Positions 15,204-25,594 of a DNA stretch of 64,000 bases are shown here, piece after piece. The translations under genes were made by a program, and so were the position numbers. Within the stretch, counting starts at the first letter, position 1. Each line of letters begins with the position of its first letter. This DNA comes from Sphingobium xenophagum NBRC 107872 (GTDB taxonomy: Bacteria > Pseudomonadota > Alphaproteobacteria > Sphingomonadales > Sphingomonadaceae): positions 62,001 to 126,000 of the forward strand of contig NZ_BARE01000016.1 in assembly GCF_000367345.1 (NCBI RefSeq). Direction: 5' to 3'. The notes beneath the pieces are model-generated. The model did not search any database. It was not told the DNA's origin and saw only the letters and a list, made by a program, of their open reading frames with translations.

Positions 15204-17290
15204 GCATCTTTCGCAACGACATGTTGGGCTCATGGACGCGCGGCGGACAGGCGATAGTCCACAATGTCCGCATGACGACACAGGTCTTTTACCAAACCAT
15301 ATTGGCGGGCTTCATCATCTGGGTCATCGGCACGCTCTGGTATGCGTTCGAGAGGTCGACCGAATATGAGCGGTTCGTTCTGATCAAATTGGCTGAGGCC
15401 ACGATAAAGGTGGATGCCGCCGCCGGGACCAATGATCCGGTGCAGTTTCGCACCACCGACGGCCAGGCCTACTGGACCTCGGCGGACTGGCTGGTTGCCT
15501 CCACCCTCGCGAAAAAGACCCTCCATGCGTTCGAAGGCTATCTGCTGCATGGCGCACTGCTCTCTGGCCTGTTCACCCTTGTCATGCTCGCCTGGGCCTG
15601 GTTCTACTTCACCCGGACGGGTAGGGGCCTTGGCTCTAACGAATATCTGCGAGGGGCAAGGTTCGGCACGATCCGCCAGGTGAAACGTGCGCTATGGCGA
15701 CTGACCAAGGGACCGCTGGTGATCGGCAATGTGCCAGTTCCTGAGGCTTACGAGCCTGAGCATATCCTGCTGTGCGGTGCGCCTGGCACGGGAAAGACAA
15801 ACCTCATCGTCGGCATGCTCGACGGCATCCGCAAATCGGGTCGGCGCGCCATCGTCTATGATACCGCCGGCACCTTCGTGGAGAAATTCTATCGGCAGGG
15901 CACTGACATGTTACTCAACCCGCTCGACCAGCGCGCGGCGCGCTGGTCGCCCTGGGTCGATGTGCCACGCGATTATCATTATGATCAGATCGCGGAATCG
16001 ACCATTCCCGACAAGCATGGCGATCCCTTCTGGGCGAAGGCGGCGCGGGGGACGCTGGTTGCGGTCATGCGCAAGCTGGCACGCCAGAAACATACCTATG
16101 TCTCGGTCCTCCTCGACCGTCTGCTGCGTTCTAAACTGAAAGACCTTGCCGCCTTCGTGACTGGCACCGATGCCGCCGCCTTCATCAGCACCGAAGGCGA
16201 AAGGACATCCGCAGGCATTCAGGCCGAACTTGCATCGGTCATGCGTAGTTTCGGTTATCTCGATGACACCGAAGACGGCTTCTCGATCCGAGACTGGGTC
16301 GAAAAGGGCGCAGATGGAAGCTGGCTCTTCATCACCGTGAAGGCCGATCAGCTTCCCTCGCTACGCCCGCTCATCACCGTCTGGCTCGACATCGCAATCA
16401 GCGCCATCATGAGCCTGGTGCCAGATCGCGACCGGCGGCTCTATTGCGTGATCGATGAACTGCCGACGCTGCACAAGCTGCCGTCCCTTTCCGACTTTCT
16501 CGCCCGTGCCCGCAAATATGGGGGGTGCGGCATATTGGGCTTCCAGTCCTATCCCCAGCTCAAGGCGACTTACGGCAAGGACGATGCGGCCGCGATCACT
16601 GGCTATTGCTCGACCTGGGTGGCGCTGCGCGCGAACGACACCGATACCGCCGAACATGTGTCGATCAACCTTGGTCAGGTCGAACAGGTCGAGGCCAATG
16701 AGGGCATGTCCTACGGCGTCAACGATATGCGCGACGGCGTCAATCTGTCGCGGATGCAGGTAACGCGGTCGCTGGTCCTATCGACCGAGGTCACCAACCT
16801 GCCTAACCTGGTGGGCTTCCTGCGCTTCGGCCGCAATTTGCCCGTGGTGCGGTTCGATAGCCGGTTCAACGACGTACCCTCTTTGGGACCAGCCTTCCTC
16901 GAACGCACGACACCCCCCATTCAGATCGACAAGGCCGGGATGCTCGTTCGCATCGCCCATGCTGAAGCGCGTGTTCGTGAAGCGATGGAGCGGGAAGCGA
17001 CACAGGCATCTCCGCCAGCGACACATGGCGAGATCAAGCCAGCGAAGCCTTCGGTATTTTCAGAATCCGCCCCGACGCCACCACCCCAGCCGGATTTGTT
17101 TACGCCTCCAGCGCCGAACATCGATCCGCAGCGTGTGGAAGATATATTGCTCAATGACGAGAATGCGGAGCTCCCTGCGCCCGCGCGCAATCTTTGGACG
17201 ATCCTTGCCGGCAAGCAGGGAGACATCCGGTCCGATCTTGTCCAGCATGGCCGCGATGACGGACCGCGTGAGCGGGCGAGGCCAGCATGA
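15200..17290 (+). CDS. traD: Type IV coupling protein TraD/VirD4 family, 696 aa
   Basis: Two N-terminal membrane segments (about residues 30-52 and 108-135) precede a large cytoplasmic ATPase. Walker A is GAPGTGKT near 193-200. Walker B is LYCVIDELPTL near 413, followed by SDFLARARKYGGCGILGFQS, which is typical of the TraD group. This hexameric inner-membrane ATPase brings the relaxase-DNA complex to the type IV secretion channel. The C-terminal 100 residues are Pro-rich and disordered, a usual site for relaxosome recognition. It overlaps the ribbon-helix-helix gene upstream and the relaxase gene downstream by 4 bases each, so the three are co-translated. Confidence 0.9.
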   Translation: MSIFRNDMLGSWTRGGQAIVHNVRMTTQVFYQTILAGFIIWVIGTLWYAFERSTEYERFVLIKLAEATIKVDAAAGTNDPVQFRTTDGQAYWTSADWLVASTLAKKTLHAFEGYLLHGALLSGLFTLVMLAWAWFYFTRTGRGLGSNEYLRGARFGTIRQVKRALWRLTKGPLVIGNVPVPEAYEPEHILLCGAPGTGKTNLIVGMLDGIRKSGRRAIVYDTAGTFVEKFYRQGTDMLLNPLDQRAARWSPWVDVPRDYHYDQIAESTIPDKHGDPFWAKAARGTLVAVMRKLARQKHTYVSVLLDRLLRSKLKDLAAFVTGTDAAAFISTEGERTSAGIQAELASVMRSFGYLDDTEDGFSIRDWVEKGADGSWLFITVKADQLPSLRPLITVWLDIAISAIMSLVPDRDRRLYCVIDELPTLHKLPSLSDFLARARKYGGCGILGFQSYPQLKATYGKDDAAAITGYCSTWVALRANDTDTAEHVSINLGQVEQVEANEGMSYGVNDMRDGVNLSRMQVTRSLVLSTEVTNLPNLVGFLRFGRNLPVVRFDSRFNDVPSLGPAFLERTTPPIQIDKAGMLVRIAHAEARVREAMEREATQASPPATHGEIKPAKPSVFSESAPTPPPQPDLFTPPAPNIDPQRVEDILLNDENAELPAPARNLWTILAGKQGDIRSDLVQHGRDDGPRERARPA

Positions 17291-20241
17291 TCCAGCCGCA
17301 ACGTCTCCATGGCACACCAGCCAATATCGCCCGCTACTATACGGTTGGCGATTACTACACCAAGGGCGGCAATGAACCGTCTGAATGGGGTGGGAAGCTT
17401 GCAGCCGATCTCGGCCTCTCCGGCGCTGTTGATCCGAAGCTGCTGCGCGACCTTCTTGCTGGAAAAGTCGGCGATCAACAACTCGGGCGGCACCGCGAGA
17501 ATGGCGAAATTCAGCATCACCCCGGGTGGGATTTTGCGGTCAACGCGCCAAAGTCCGTGTCAATCATGGGACTGGTGGCCGGTGACGAACGGGTGCTCGC
17601 CGCCCATGAGAGCGCGGTGACTGCCGCTATCTCCTATCTGGAAGAGCAGGCGCAGTTGCGCCGCCGTGATGAAGGGAAGATCGTCCACGAAACAACGGGC
17701 CGGATCCTGGTTGCTCGTTTCACCGAGCATGGCAGCCGGGAACTCGATCCACATCTGCATACGCATCTTGTCGTGCTTAACATGACAAACCGCGAGAATG
17801 GCGATCCCATGGTGAGCCTGGAAAGCCGGGTCATGTATGGCGAACAGCGCGTGGCCGGGCAGGTCTATCGCAATGCGCTGGCCTTCGGTTTGCGCGAAGC
17901 AGGCTATGAAATCGATGCTGATCCGCGTTCCGGATTGTTCGAGATACAAGGCGTGCCGAAGGACCTGATTGACCAATTCTCGCAGCGCGCCGAAGCGATC
18001 GAGGGTCATGCGCGCGAGCATGGTCTGGTGGGACAGAAAGCCCAGCGGGCTTCCTTCTATGCCACCCGCAAGGCGAAGGTGAAGATCGGCGAGGCCGAAC
18101 TCAGCGCGCGATGGCATCAGCGGACAGGCAAGCGTCTCGAAACGCTGCAGGAGGTTGCTGCGCTGACGCGGGGTCGGGAAGGGGAGCATCCCACGCCCAC
18201 GGAACGCGATGCATCGCGTGCGGCTCTTTTCGGCTTGCGGCAACTGGAGACATCCGAGGCGGTCAACAATTTAGGCGACATATTGCGCACCGGTCTTGCT
18301 GCCCATGTCGGGGAAGTCCGGCTCGAAGATATCCGTCCCCGGATCGCAGCACATGAGGTCCTGCGCAAATTGCTGCCGACCCATGAGCAGACCGGTGAAA
18401 GGTTATTGACCCGTGGCCGCACCAGCCGGAAGTCCTGGCGTCTGGAACTGGCATTATCTCAGCATATCGCGCTGGGCCTCAATGACGCGCGTCCCATCGC
18501 CTCGAGCAATCGCTTGCTGGCAGTGCTCGACGGGACGTCGCTCAACACGCAGCAGCAGCGCGCACTTGTCGAGACGGCACTGACGCGGGATCGGGTCACA
18601 GCGATTCACGGTGTTGCCGGCTCGGGGAAATCGACGCTGGTGAGAGTCCTGGCCGAGGCGGCAGAGCCGGGGACGACATTGATTGCATTGGCACCCACAT
18701 CATCGGCCGCAGCGGAACTGGGAAACAAGGCAAACATCATGTCCCATACTGTGGCCAGCTTCGTCGCGCGTGGCGGGCAGGGGATCACGGACCGCCATGT
18801 GCTGGTTCTCGATGAAGCAGGGCAGCTCGGCAACCGCCAAGTCCAGCGGATGCTGGAGATCAGCAGGACAACCGGCGCACGGCTGCTTTTCCTCGGAGAT
18901 GAGAAACAGACAGGGGCGATCGAGCAGGGCAAACCCTTCTGGTTGATGCGAAGGCTGGGCTTGCCAACGGTCGAGTTGACGCAAGCCGTGCGGCAGGAAA
19001 CGAAATCAATCAAGGCCGCCGTTACCGCCGCGCGGACGGGGAACTTTGCCGAGGCATTGGCAAAGCTCGATAGCGTCAACACCGTCGACGACAATGAAAA
19101 GATGGCGGAGCAGGTCGTCAATGCCTGGATACGGCTCAAGCCGGAATCACGGGCAGGGACCAATATCCTTGTTCTCGACAATGCGACCCGACTGAACGTC
19201 AACAGCAAGATTCGCGAAGCGCTGAAAAACGAGAATGGGCTGGCCGCCGAGGATAGTCGGTTTTCCATCCTGGCCCCGGCGGGCTTGACGGATATCGAGA
19301 AGCATATGGCCCGCTTCTACGGGGCAGGACAGGTGGTGCATTTCGAGCGAGACATTGCAGGGCTTGGTATCGCTCGAAATGCCGATTATCGCGTGGCTGG
19401 ACTGGGACGGGATGCCAACGGGCGCCAGGTTGTGCGTCTCGTTGACGATCACGGGCATGTGGTACGCTGGGATCCGCAGGCGACAAAGGCCCGCCACATC
19501 AATGTGTTCAATCCTGAAGAACGGGAAATCGCCGAGGGCGACCGTATCCAGTGGCGGCTTTTCAGTCGCGAACTTGGTCTGCGCAATGCCGAGCGCGGCA
19601 CTGTGAAGAAACTTGATGGCCCATTAGCGACGATCCGCTGGGATCGGAACGGGCATGTGCAGCAGATTAATCTGTCCGAACACCGAACCTGGGATCATGG
19701 CTACGCAGAAACCGTATATTCCGCGCAATCCAAAACCTATCCGCGCGTTTTCGTGCTGGCGCCGGTCGAATCGCCGCTGGTCAACGCCCAGAATTTTTAC
19801 ACCGCCATTACCCGCGCGGCATTCGGTGCCAGGCTCTGGACCAACAACGTCAACGAACTGATTGCCAAGCTTGAGCGCCAATCAGGAGAGAAAACGTCTT
19901 CGTCGGAAGGGTTGGGCCGGTTAAAGACTGACCGCGTAGATGCCTTCTCGAAACGCCGGGAAGGCCATCTGGCAAGTCTGAGGGCCGAGCAAGAGCGATT
20001 CCGCACGGAGCGGCGCGATCGGGCGCTCGAGCGACAAATCCACTATAGTAATCGCTCACCCAGTGGCGCGGCTGAGCATCTTGCCGATGGTGCCCGGAGC
20101 ATCGCGCAGGTTCTTGACAGCTTCCTTGGAAAAATTCTCGACAGCGCGCGCATGGATGCAAGAGCACCGAAAACCGGCATCGACCGGGAAGACCAATCTC
20201 CTGAGCCTCGACCCGAACGCTCTCATGGCCCCGAACGATAA
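17287..20241 (+). CDS. traA: MobF-family relaxase/helicase TraA (TraI-like), 984 aa
   Basis: The N-terminal relaxase domain has paired tyrosines at Y17/Y18 and Y23/Y24 and the metal-binding triad in LDPHLHTHLVVLN (H156, H158, H160), which defines the MobF (TrwC) class. A RecD-like SF1 helicase follows, with Walker A GVAGSGKST near 441, Walker B VLDEAGQL near 507, and a C-terminal motif TAITRAAFGARLW. It nicks oriT, stays bound to the 5' end and unwinds the transferred strand. The length is normal for shorter TraA proteins. It overlaps traD by 4 bases. No type IV secretion channel (virB/trb) genes appear downstream apart from a transglycosylase. Confidence 0.92.
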   Translation: MIQPQRLHGTPANIARYYTVGDYYTKGGNEPSEWGGKLAADLGLSGAVDPKLLRDLLAGKVGDQQLGRHRENGEIQHHPGWDFAVNAPKSVSIMGLVAGDERVLAAHESAVTAAISYLEEQAQLRRRDEGKIVHETTGRILVARFTEHGSRELDPHLHTHLVVLNMTNRENGDPMVSLESRVMYGEQRVAGQVYRNALAFGLREAGYEIDADPRSGLFEIQGVPKDLIDQFSQRAEAIEGHAREHGLVGQKAQRASFYATRKAKVKIGEAELSARWHQRTGKRLETLQEVAALTRGREGEHPTPTERDASRAALFGLRQLETSEAVNNLGDILRTGLAAHVGEVRLEDIRPRIAAHEVLRKLLPTHEQTGERLLTRGRTSRKSWRLELALSQHIALGLNDARPIASSNRLLAVLDGTSLNTQQQRALVETALTRDRVTAIHGVAGSGKSTLVRVLAEAAEPGTTLIALAPTSSAAAELGNKANIMSHTVASFVARGGQGITDRHVLVLDEAGQLGNRQVQRMLEISRTTGARLLFLGDEKQTGAIEQGKPFWLMRRLGLPTVELTQAVRQETKSIKAAVTAARTGNFAEALAKLDSVNTVDDNEKMAEQVVNAWIRLKPESRAGTNILVLDNATRLNVNSKIREALKNENGLAAEDSRFSILAPAGLTDIEKHMARFYGAGQVVHFERDIAGLGIARNADYRVAGLGRDANGRQVVRLVDDHGHVVRWDPQATKARHINVFNPEEREIAEGDRIQWRLFSRELGLRNAERGTVKKLDGPLATIRWDRNGHVQQINLSEHRTWDHGYAETVYSAQSKTYPRVFVLAPVESPLVNAQNFYTAITRAAFGARLWTNNVNELIAKLERQSGEKTSSSEGLGRLKTDRVDAFSKRREGHLASLRAEQERFRTERRDRALERQIHYSNRSPSGAAEHLADGARSIAQVLDSFLGKILDSARMDARAPKTGIDREDQSPEPRPERSHGPER

Positions 20242-20252
20242 GGTAACTGCCG

Positions 20253-20561
20253 ATGCTTCGCTCCGAATTTGCGGTTCAGCAGATCCAAGCAAAGCGCTTC
20301 GCAGGCGTCGTCCCACCTGAGTATCGATTTGAATTTAGTACCTCGCGCCAGACCCGAGGGTGTAATGTCTCCTTCGGACGCGTTGGATGGATCGTGCCTC
20401 ACAGCCGGAGTTCTGTCAGTTGTAGCGCCGCCGCCGAGATTATTTCGGGGAAAGTGCTCTTTGCATTTCTAAAAGGCGGCCCAGTTCCGGGGCTCGGGCT
20501 TTACAGTAATCCGGCCAATCCGATCAATGCGCCTGGAGCCACTACCAGGAGGGTTGCATAA
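20253..20561 (+). CDS. Possible small gene after the relaxase, 102 aa
   Basis: An ATG at 20253 with AAGG 12 bases upstream opens a frame ending in TAA at 20559-20561. The product has no recognisable motif and a mixed composition, so coding is uncertain. In its favour, the stop TAA overlaps the apparent start of the transglycosylase in the way coupled genes usually do. Against it, the sequence has few features of a folded protein. Confidence 0.3.
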   Translation: MLRSEFAVQQIQAKRFAGVVPPEYRFEFSTSRQTRGCNVSFGRVGWIVPHSRSSVSCSAAAEIISGKVLFAFLKGGPVPGLGLYSNPANPINAPGATTRRVA

Positions 20562-21064
20562 TATCACACGGCATCCCCGGGCTGTTATTTACGGCAGCCA
20601 TCAGTCTTGCATTTTACACCGACCCTGCATTCGCGAAGTCCGCAGACGAAGAGGAGATGCATATAGCATCCTGCATTCGGCAAGCCTCGCTTGGTCAGCC
20701 CTGGTTGGAGAAAACACTTTGGGGACTGCGCGATCAAGAAGCGGGCTGGATCGGCGCTGAGGTTCGTAACAGCAATGGCTCTCACGATCTCGGTCCCCTG
20801 CAAATCAACAGCTGGTGGACACCTCGCATCGCTGCGCTTGTTGGGCGTTCACCTGGTCAGGTTCGACATTGGCTGCGTTTTGATCCCTGCTTCAACGCGG
20901 AGGCTGCAAGGTGGATATTCTTGTCTGCCTTGCGCTCGACCGGAAATTACTGGAAGGCGATTGGCGTCTATCACAGTCCGACGACGTGGCGGCAGAGACG
21001 CTATCTTAATTCGGTAGCTCGCCATATGCGGACGAGATACGGAGATGCTGTCTTTCGCCCGTGA
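20561..21064 (+). CDS. Exported lytic transglycosylase (VirB1/IagB type), apparent ATA start
   Basis: The first standard start is ATG at 20657, but the frame is open upstream and encodes a signal peptide there (GLLFTAAISLAFYTDPAFA, cleavage after AFA). An AGGAGG at 20547-20552 lies 8 bases before an in-frame ATA at 20561, where the previous stop reads TAATA rather than the usual TAATG. I take 20561 as a mutated or rare start. The SLT domain has the catalytic Glu in WGLRDQEAGW and the motif NGSHDLGPLQINSWW, followed by NYWKAIGVYHS. Such enzymes open peptidoglycan locally for conjugation channels. If only the 20657 start works, the protein would stay in the cytoplasm. Confidence 0.7.
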   Translation: MSHGIPGLLFTAAISLAFYTDPAFAKSADEEEMHIASCIRQASLGQPWLEKTLWGLRDQEAGWIGAEVRNSNGSHDLGPLQINSWWTPRIAALVGRSPGQVRHWLRFDPCFNAEAARWIFLSALRSTGNYWKAIGVYHSPTTWRQRRYLNSVARHMRTRYGDAVFRP

Positions 21065-21804
21065 TAGGCAGGACGTGACCTTGATTTACCAAACCGAGTG
21101 CACCGTGTGTTTCGTCAGTGGAATATGCTTTACCCGCAGATGGCGCAGCGAAGTCGATCCCCAAGTCACTATGAGGATGAACGATGCTACGTGCCGTTGC
21201 TAAGCTAAAGCATCTTTCGCCGCAGCGAAATAATTCGCCTGCTGTGAAATTATCCAGAGATTATGATGGTTTCGACAGGGATGGATCGCTTGGATAACTA
21301 AGAATCAATCCGAATCTAGGCTAATAGTTCTGAGAAAATGTAAATAACTATAATTTTTTATTGTCAATTGTCTGAGTATTATTAAGTTTTAACATGCAAT
21401 AATTGCAGTAATCACATAAGAAAAGTTGACTCTTCTATAAGGCGGGCTACGCAATAGCCATGGATGCTCCTGCGCCCGGTCCGATCGAAAGCGCCGAAAA
21501 CGGCCAGTTTCTCGTCGTGGAGGCGGGGCGAGGTGTGCATGTCCGTTGCGACGATGCCGGAGATCGCCTGGACGGCGACCCAGATGCGCGCTGGCGGACA
21601 GGCATGAACTCCAAGGCGATTAGCGTGGAGGCGCAAAGCAGTGATGGCGAAGATCGCCCCCGCGTCCCCACCTCGGCGCGATTGCTGGGGTTGCAGCAAC
21701 CGGCATGGACATCGGGATGCCATTTTTTTGGTACGCCTAGGGGACGAGCAGGATCACGCGTCGACCGGCGCGATCATTGGCTCTGATACGGACAAGACTG
21801 GCCG
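21065..21804. other. Gene-free junction with AT-rich segment
   Basis: The first part, about 21300-21420, is strongly AT-rich compared with everything around it and has runs such as ATAATTTTTTATTG. The rest returns to high GC, with short open frames on both strands that I cannot assign. It separates the conjugation genes from the aldehyde oxidoreductase operon. It may be a seam between two acquired segments; no direct repeat marking an attachment site was found. Confidence 0.5.
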
Positions 21805-24015
21805 TCAGGCGATCGCCGGCAATCCCTCCAAGTGCTTGTCGAGCGTTATGGGGTATTCGCGAACGCGAACCCCGGTGGCGTTGTAAATCGCATTCGCGAT
21901 AGCGGGCGCAACGCCTGTCAAACCGAGTTCGCCCACCCCCTTAGCCTTGACCGGCGAAATGGTCGGATCGACCTCGTCGATGAAGAAAGCGTCGAGGTGC
22001 GGCACGTCAGCGTGAACCGGCACCTCATAGCCGGCGAGATCGTGATTGACGAAAAAGCCGAAACGTTGGTCGATCGCCATTTCCTCCATCAAGGCGGCCC
22101 CGATTCCCATGGTGATACCGCCGATCACCTGGCTGCGCGCCGTCTTGGCATTGAGGATGCGGCCCGCCGCGCATACCGCCAGCGCGCGCCGCACGCGGAC
22201 CACGCCGGTATAGGCATCGACCGCAACCTCGGCGAAGTGCGCGCCGAAGGTCTGCTGCTGGAATTGATCCTTCAGCTTGTCGAACTCCATAACATCCTCG
22301 ACCAGCAGATCGCCGCCCTTGGCCGCATCGGCGAGAGGCACCGACCGGTTGCCGCTCTTCACGCGCCCATCGCTGAAATCCACCTCCGCCGAGTTGAAGC
22401 CGAGTCGCTGCGCCACCGCTTCGCGTAGCTTCACGCACGCGGCATAGACGCCGGCCGTCACCGACGGTGCGCCCTGCTGCCCGCCCGATCCGGGCGTCTC
22501 CGGGAAGGTGGAATCGCCCAGCTTCACGACGATGCTGTCCGGCGCCACGCCCATCATCTCGGCGGCGGTCTGCTGAACGACCGTATAGCTACCCGTGCCG
22601 ATGTCGGTCATGTCGGCCTCGATCGTGATGATGCCCTTGCCGTCGAGGCGGGCACGCGCGCCCGACTTCGCGATCTTGCCGGCGCGGATCGCACCCGCCA
22701 TACCCATGCCGATCAGCCAGCGGCCTTCCCGCACCTGACCGGGCTTGGCATTGCGCCGATCCCAGCCGAACTGCTCGGCGCCCTCGCGCAGGCACTGGAT
22801 GAAAGGCCGGGTCGAGAAGGGCTTCGACGGATCCTCGGGATCGACCTGCGTATCGTTGACGACGCGCAGTTGCACCGGGTCCATGCCAAGCTTTTCCGCC
22901 AGCTCGTCCATCGCGATTTCGAGCGCCATCAGTCCCGGCGCCTCGCCCGGCGCGCGCATCGCATTGCCCTCCGCCAGATCGAGCGTGGCGAGGCGCATGC
23001 GTGTCAAGCGGTTGGGGCCCGCATAGAAGGTGCGTGTGGAGGCGACAGTCGGCTCGGTGCGGCCGCCGGGCAGGTTGCCGGACCAGCTCTCGTGACCGAT
23101 CGCCGTCAGGCGCCCGTCACGCCCGGCCCCCAGCATGACGCGCTGGATGGTCTTCGGGCGGTGGATCGTGGTGTTGAACATGATCGGCCGCTGCAACGCG
23201 ATCTTCACCGGCCGGCCGACCACCCGCGCCGAGATCGCCGCGAGCGCGAGGTCCATCTGCACCGTGCCCTTGCCGCCGAAGCCGCCACCGATGAACGGCG
23301 AGATCAGCCGCACATTCGCCTTGGGTATGCCGAGGATCAGGCCCAGATCGCGCGTGCCCCAGTTCATCTGCTGGATCGAGGTCCAGCAGGTCACGCGCTC
23401 GCCGTCCCACTTCGCGATCGTCGCGTGCGGCTCCATCATCGCATGCGCCTGATCGGGCACGGTATAGGTCTCGTCCACCTTCACCGCCGCCGCCGCGAAC
23501 GCCGGCTCGAAATCGCCGACGCGCTTCTCGTTCGGGCCGCCGAACTCGCCCTGGGGCGGCACTGGCGCGCTGCCTTTCTGCGCGGCGAGATCGTAGCGGC
23601 CGTCGGTCCGCGCATAATCCACGCGGATCAGCGCGGAGGCGGCGCGCGCCTGCTCGAACGTCTCGGCGACGACGACGGCGACGGGCTGGTGGTAATGATC
23701 CACCTCGGGTGCTGCGAGCATCTTCTGGACGTAGAATTTGCCGACGCCGGGCTTTCCGGCATTGCGGTAGGTGACCACCCCAATCACGCCCGGCGCGGCC
23801 TCTGTCAGCGTCGTATCGATCGCGGTTATCCGGCCCTTCGCGATCGCCGCGCCGAGGATGTAGCCGTAGGCGGCGTTCGGCGCGACGTCCTTATATTCAT
23901 AGGCATAGGTCGCGGTGCCGGTCGTCTTCAGCCGCGCCTCGTAGCGATCGAGCGGCTTGCCCAGCACCTGCATCCGGTCGGTCGGGTTGGCGCCGGCTGG
24001 CGTGTCGAACTTCAT
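21805..24015 (-). CDS. paoC: Aldehyde oxidoreductase molybdenum-binding subunit PaoC, 736 aa
   Basis: This is the large subunit of a periplasmic xanthine-oxidase-family aldehyde dehydrogenase. The start complementary to 24013-24015 overlaps the paoB stop (ATGA); an upstream extension is Arg-rich and spurious. The length matches E. coli PaoC (732 aa). Key motifs are [12 protein letters not shown] for molybdopterin cytosine dinucleotide binding, [13 protein letters not shown], and the C-terminal [13 protein letters not shown] carrying the catalytic Glu. The enzyme oxidises aromatic and other aldehydes to acids. It is the last of three overlapping genes. A PaoD/XdhC-type cofactor chaperone is not in the window. 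Confidence 0.92.
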   Translation of the reverse strand: MKFDTPAGANPTDRMQVLGKPLDRYEARLKTTGTATYAYEYKDVAPNAAYGYILGAAIAKGRITAIDTTLTEAAPGVIGVVTYRNAGKPGVGKFYVQKMLAAPEVDHYHQPVAVVVAETFEQARAASALIRVDYARTDGRYDLAAQKGSAPVPPQGEFGGPNEKRVGDFEPAFAAAAVKVDETYTVPDQAHAMMEPHATIAKWDGERVTCWTSIQQMNWGTRDLGLILGIPKANVRLISPFIGGGFGGKGTVQMDLALAAISARVVGRPVKIALQRPIMFNTTIHRPKTIQRVMLGAGRDGRLTAIGHESWSGNLPGGRTEPTVASTRTFYAGPNRLTRMRLATLDLAEGNAMRAPGEAPGLMALEIAMDELAEKLGMDPVQLRVVNDTQVDPEDPSKPFSTRPFIQCLREGAEQFGWDRRNAKPGQVREGRWLIGMGMAGAIRAGKIAKSGARARLDGKGIITIEADMTDIGTGSYTVVQQTAAEMMGVAPDSIVVKLGDSTFPETPGSGGQQGAPSVTAGVYAACVKLREAVAQRLGFNSAEVDFSDGRVKSGNRSVPLADAAKGGDLLVEDVMEFDKLKDQFQQQTFGAHFAEVAVDAYTGVVRVRRALAVCAAGRILNAKTARSQVIGGITMGIGAALMEEMAIDQRFGFFVNHDLAGYEVPVHADVPHLDAFFIDEVDPTISPVKAKGVGELGLTGVAPAIANAIYNATGVRVREYPITLDKHLEGLPAIA

Positions 24016-24965
24016 GCGGCGTTTCCTTCCGCGATCACGGCGGCCAGCGTGCGCGTCGCCAGCGGAACCTTGAAGGCGTTGTCGTGCGTGGGTTTCGCAT
24101 CCGCGAACAGGCTGGTGGTGACGGCTGCCGCGCCCTGCGGCATCGCGGCCTCGGCCGCCTCGATCCGCCATGGCTTGTGCGCGACCCCGCCGAACGCCAC
24201 CCGGCCGGTGCCGTCCCACTGGATCACCGCTGCGACCGAGACGAGCGCGAAGGCATAGGAGGCGCGATCACGTACCTTCTCGTAGACATGCCTGCCGCCG
24301 AGCGGGCGCGGTAGGGTAACGGCCGTGATAAGCTCGCCGGGCGCGAGATTGGTGTCGATGTGCGGCGTGGCGCCGGGCAGGCGATGGAAATCGGCGATCG
24401 GGATGGCGCGCGGCTCGCCTGCCGCGTTCACCGTCTCCACCGTCGCATCCAGCACGCGCAACGCCACCGCCATGTCGCCGGGATGCGTGGCGATACACTG
24501 GTCGCTCGCCCCGATCACCGCCAGTTGCCGCGAATAGCCGGCGATTGCCGCACAGCCCGATCCGGGCTTGCGCTTGTTGCAGGGCATGTTGGTGTCGTAG
24601 AAATAGGGGCAGCGGGTGCGCTGGAGGAGATTGCCCGCCGTCGTCGCCTTGTTCCGCAGTTGCCCGGAGGCGCCGGCGACGATCGCGCGGGCCAGCACGC
24701 CATAATCGCGCCGCACGCGCGCATCGCTGGCGAGCGCGGTATTGCTGACCAGCGCGCCGATTTTAAGGCCGCCCTCCCCGGTCTGCTCGATCCGGTCGAG
24801 CTTCAGATCCTGCACGTCGACGAGGTGCGTCGGCGTCTCGATTTCCAGCTTCATCAGATCGATCAGGTTGGTGCCACCGGCGAGAAACTTCGCGCCTGGC
24901 TGGCCGGCCACAGCACGCGCGGCCTCGGCCGGGGTCTTCGCCCGCTCATAGGTGAACAGCCTCAT
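24012..24965 (-). CDS. paoB: Aldehyde oxidoreductase FAD-binding subunit PaoB, 317 aa
   Basis: The start complementary to 24963-24965 overlaps the paoA stop. The N-terminus [20 protein letters not shown] and [13 protein letters not shown] are typical of the FAD subunit of molybdenum hydroxylases. A cysteine-rich insertion, [20 protein letters not shown] followed by SGCAAI, marks the PaoB subgroup that binds an extra 4Fe-4S cluster. Electrons pass from the molybdenum centre through the iron-sulfur clusters to FAD here. Length and order (A-B-C) match the E. coli operon. Confidence 0.92.
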   Translation of the reverse strand: MRLFTYERAKTPAEAARAVAGQPGAKFLAGGTNLIDLMKLEIETPTHLVDVQDLKLDRIEQTGEGGLKIGALVSNTALASDARVRRDYGVLARAIVAGASGQLRNKATTAGNLLQRTRCPYFYDTNMPCNKRKPGSGCAAIAGYSRQLAVIGASDQCIATHPGDMAVALRVLDATVETVNAAGEPRAIPIADFHRLPGATPHIDTNLAPGELITAVTLPRPLGGRHVYEKVRDRASYAFALVSVAAVIQWDGTGRVAFGGVAHKPWRIEAAEAAMPQGAAAVTTSLFADAKPTHDNAFKVPLATRTLAAVIAEGNAA

Positions 24966-25594
24966 ACTCTTGCCTCCGCGACGTCCGCCATGGCTTCGGC
25001 AATATTGGAATAGGCGCCACAACGGCAGATATTGCCGCTCATCCGCTCGCGCAGTTCCGCGTTGGTCGGCGTCGGCGCCCGGGTAAGCTCCGCCTGCACG
25101 TGACTCGGCACGCCGCGTTTGATCTCATCGAGCACCGCGACCGCCGAGCAGATCTGGCCCGGCGTGCAATAGCCGCACTGATAGCCGTCATGCTTCACGA
25201 ACGCCGCCTGCATCGGGTGCAGTTTCTCCGGCGTGCCGAGGCCCTCGATCGTGGTCACCTCATCGCCCTCATGCTGAAGCGCAAGGCTGAGGCAGGAATT
25301 GATCCGCTCGCCGTTAACGATCACGGTGCAAGCACCGCACTGGCCGTGATCGCAGCCCTTTTTAGTGCCGGTAAGGTGCAGGTGCTCGCGCAGCGCATCG
25401 AGCAGTGTGATCCGAGGGTCTAGCGAGAATGCCTGGCCCTTGCCGTTCACGACGAAGCTGACCTTGTGGTCGGCTGGAGCCAGAGCTTTGGGCAAAGGCT
25501 GAGCCTCGCTGACCCCGGCAGCAGCCAGAGTGGCGGTCACCGCACTACTCACGAGCACGCTCCGGCGCGAAATCTCATATTCGCCTTCTTCCAT
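24962..25594 (-). CDS. paoA: Aldehyde oxidoreductase 2Fe-2S subunit PaoA, Tat-exported, 210 aa
   Basis: The start complementary to 25592-25594 has AAAGGG upstream. A twin-arginine signal, [19 protein letters not shown], lies at residues 9-27 and exports the whole folded PaoABC complex, since the other subunits have no signal. Two 2Fe-2S clusters are bound by the cysteines of [18 protein letters not shown] and by CGYCTPGQ with GNICRCGAY. It is the first gene of the operon, and the promoter should lie in the 400 bases upstream. No regulator is adjacent. Confidence 0.92.
   Translation of the reverse strand: MEEGEYEISRRSVLVSSAVTATLAAAGVSEAQPLPKALAPADHKVSFVVNGKGQAFSLDPRITLLDALREHLHLTGTKKGCDHGQCGACTVIVNGERINSCLSLALQHEGDEVTTIEGLGTPEKLHPMQAAFVKHDGYQCGYCTPGQICSAVAVLDEIKRGVPSHVQAELTRAPTPTNAELRERMSGNICRCGAYSNIAEAMADVAEARV

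Noticed and set aside
22870..24258. 462-codon open frame on the plus strand
   Set aside because: It is antisense to paoC and paoB, is rich in Arg/His/Ala, and has no homology pattern; the minus-strand genes show clear catalytic motifs.
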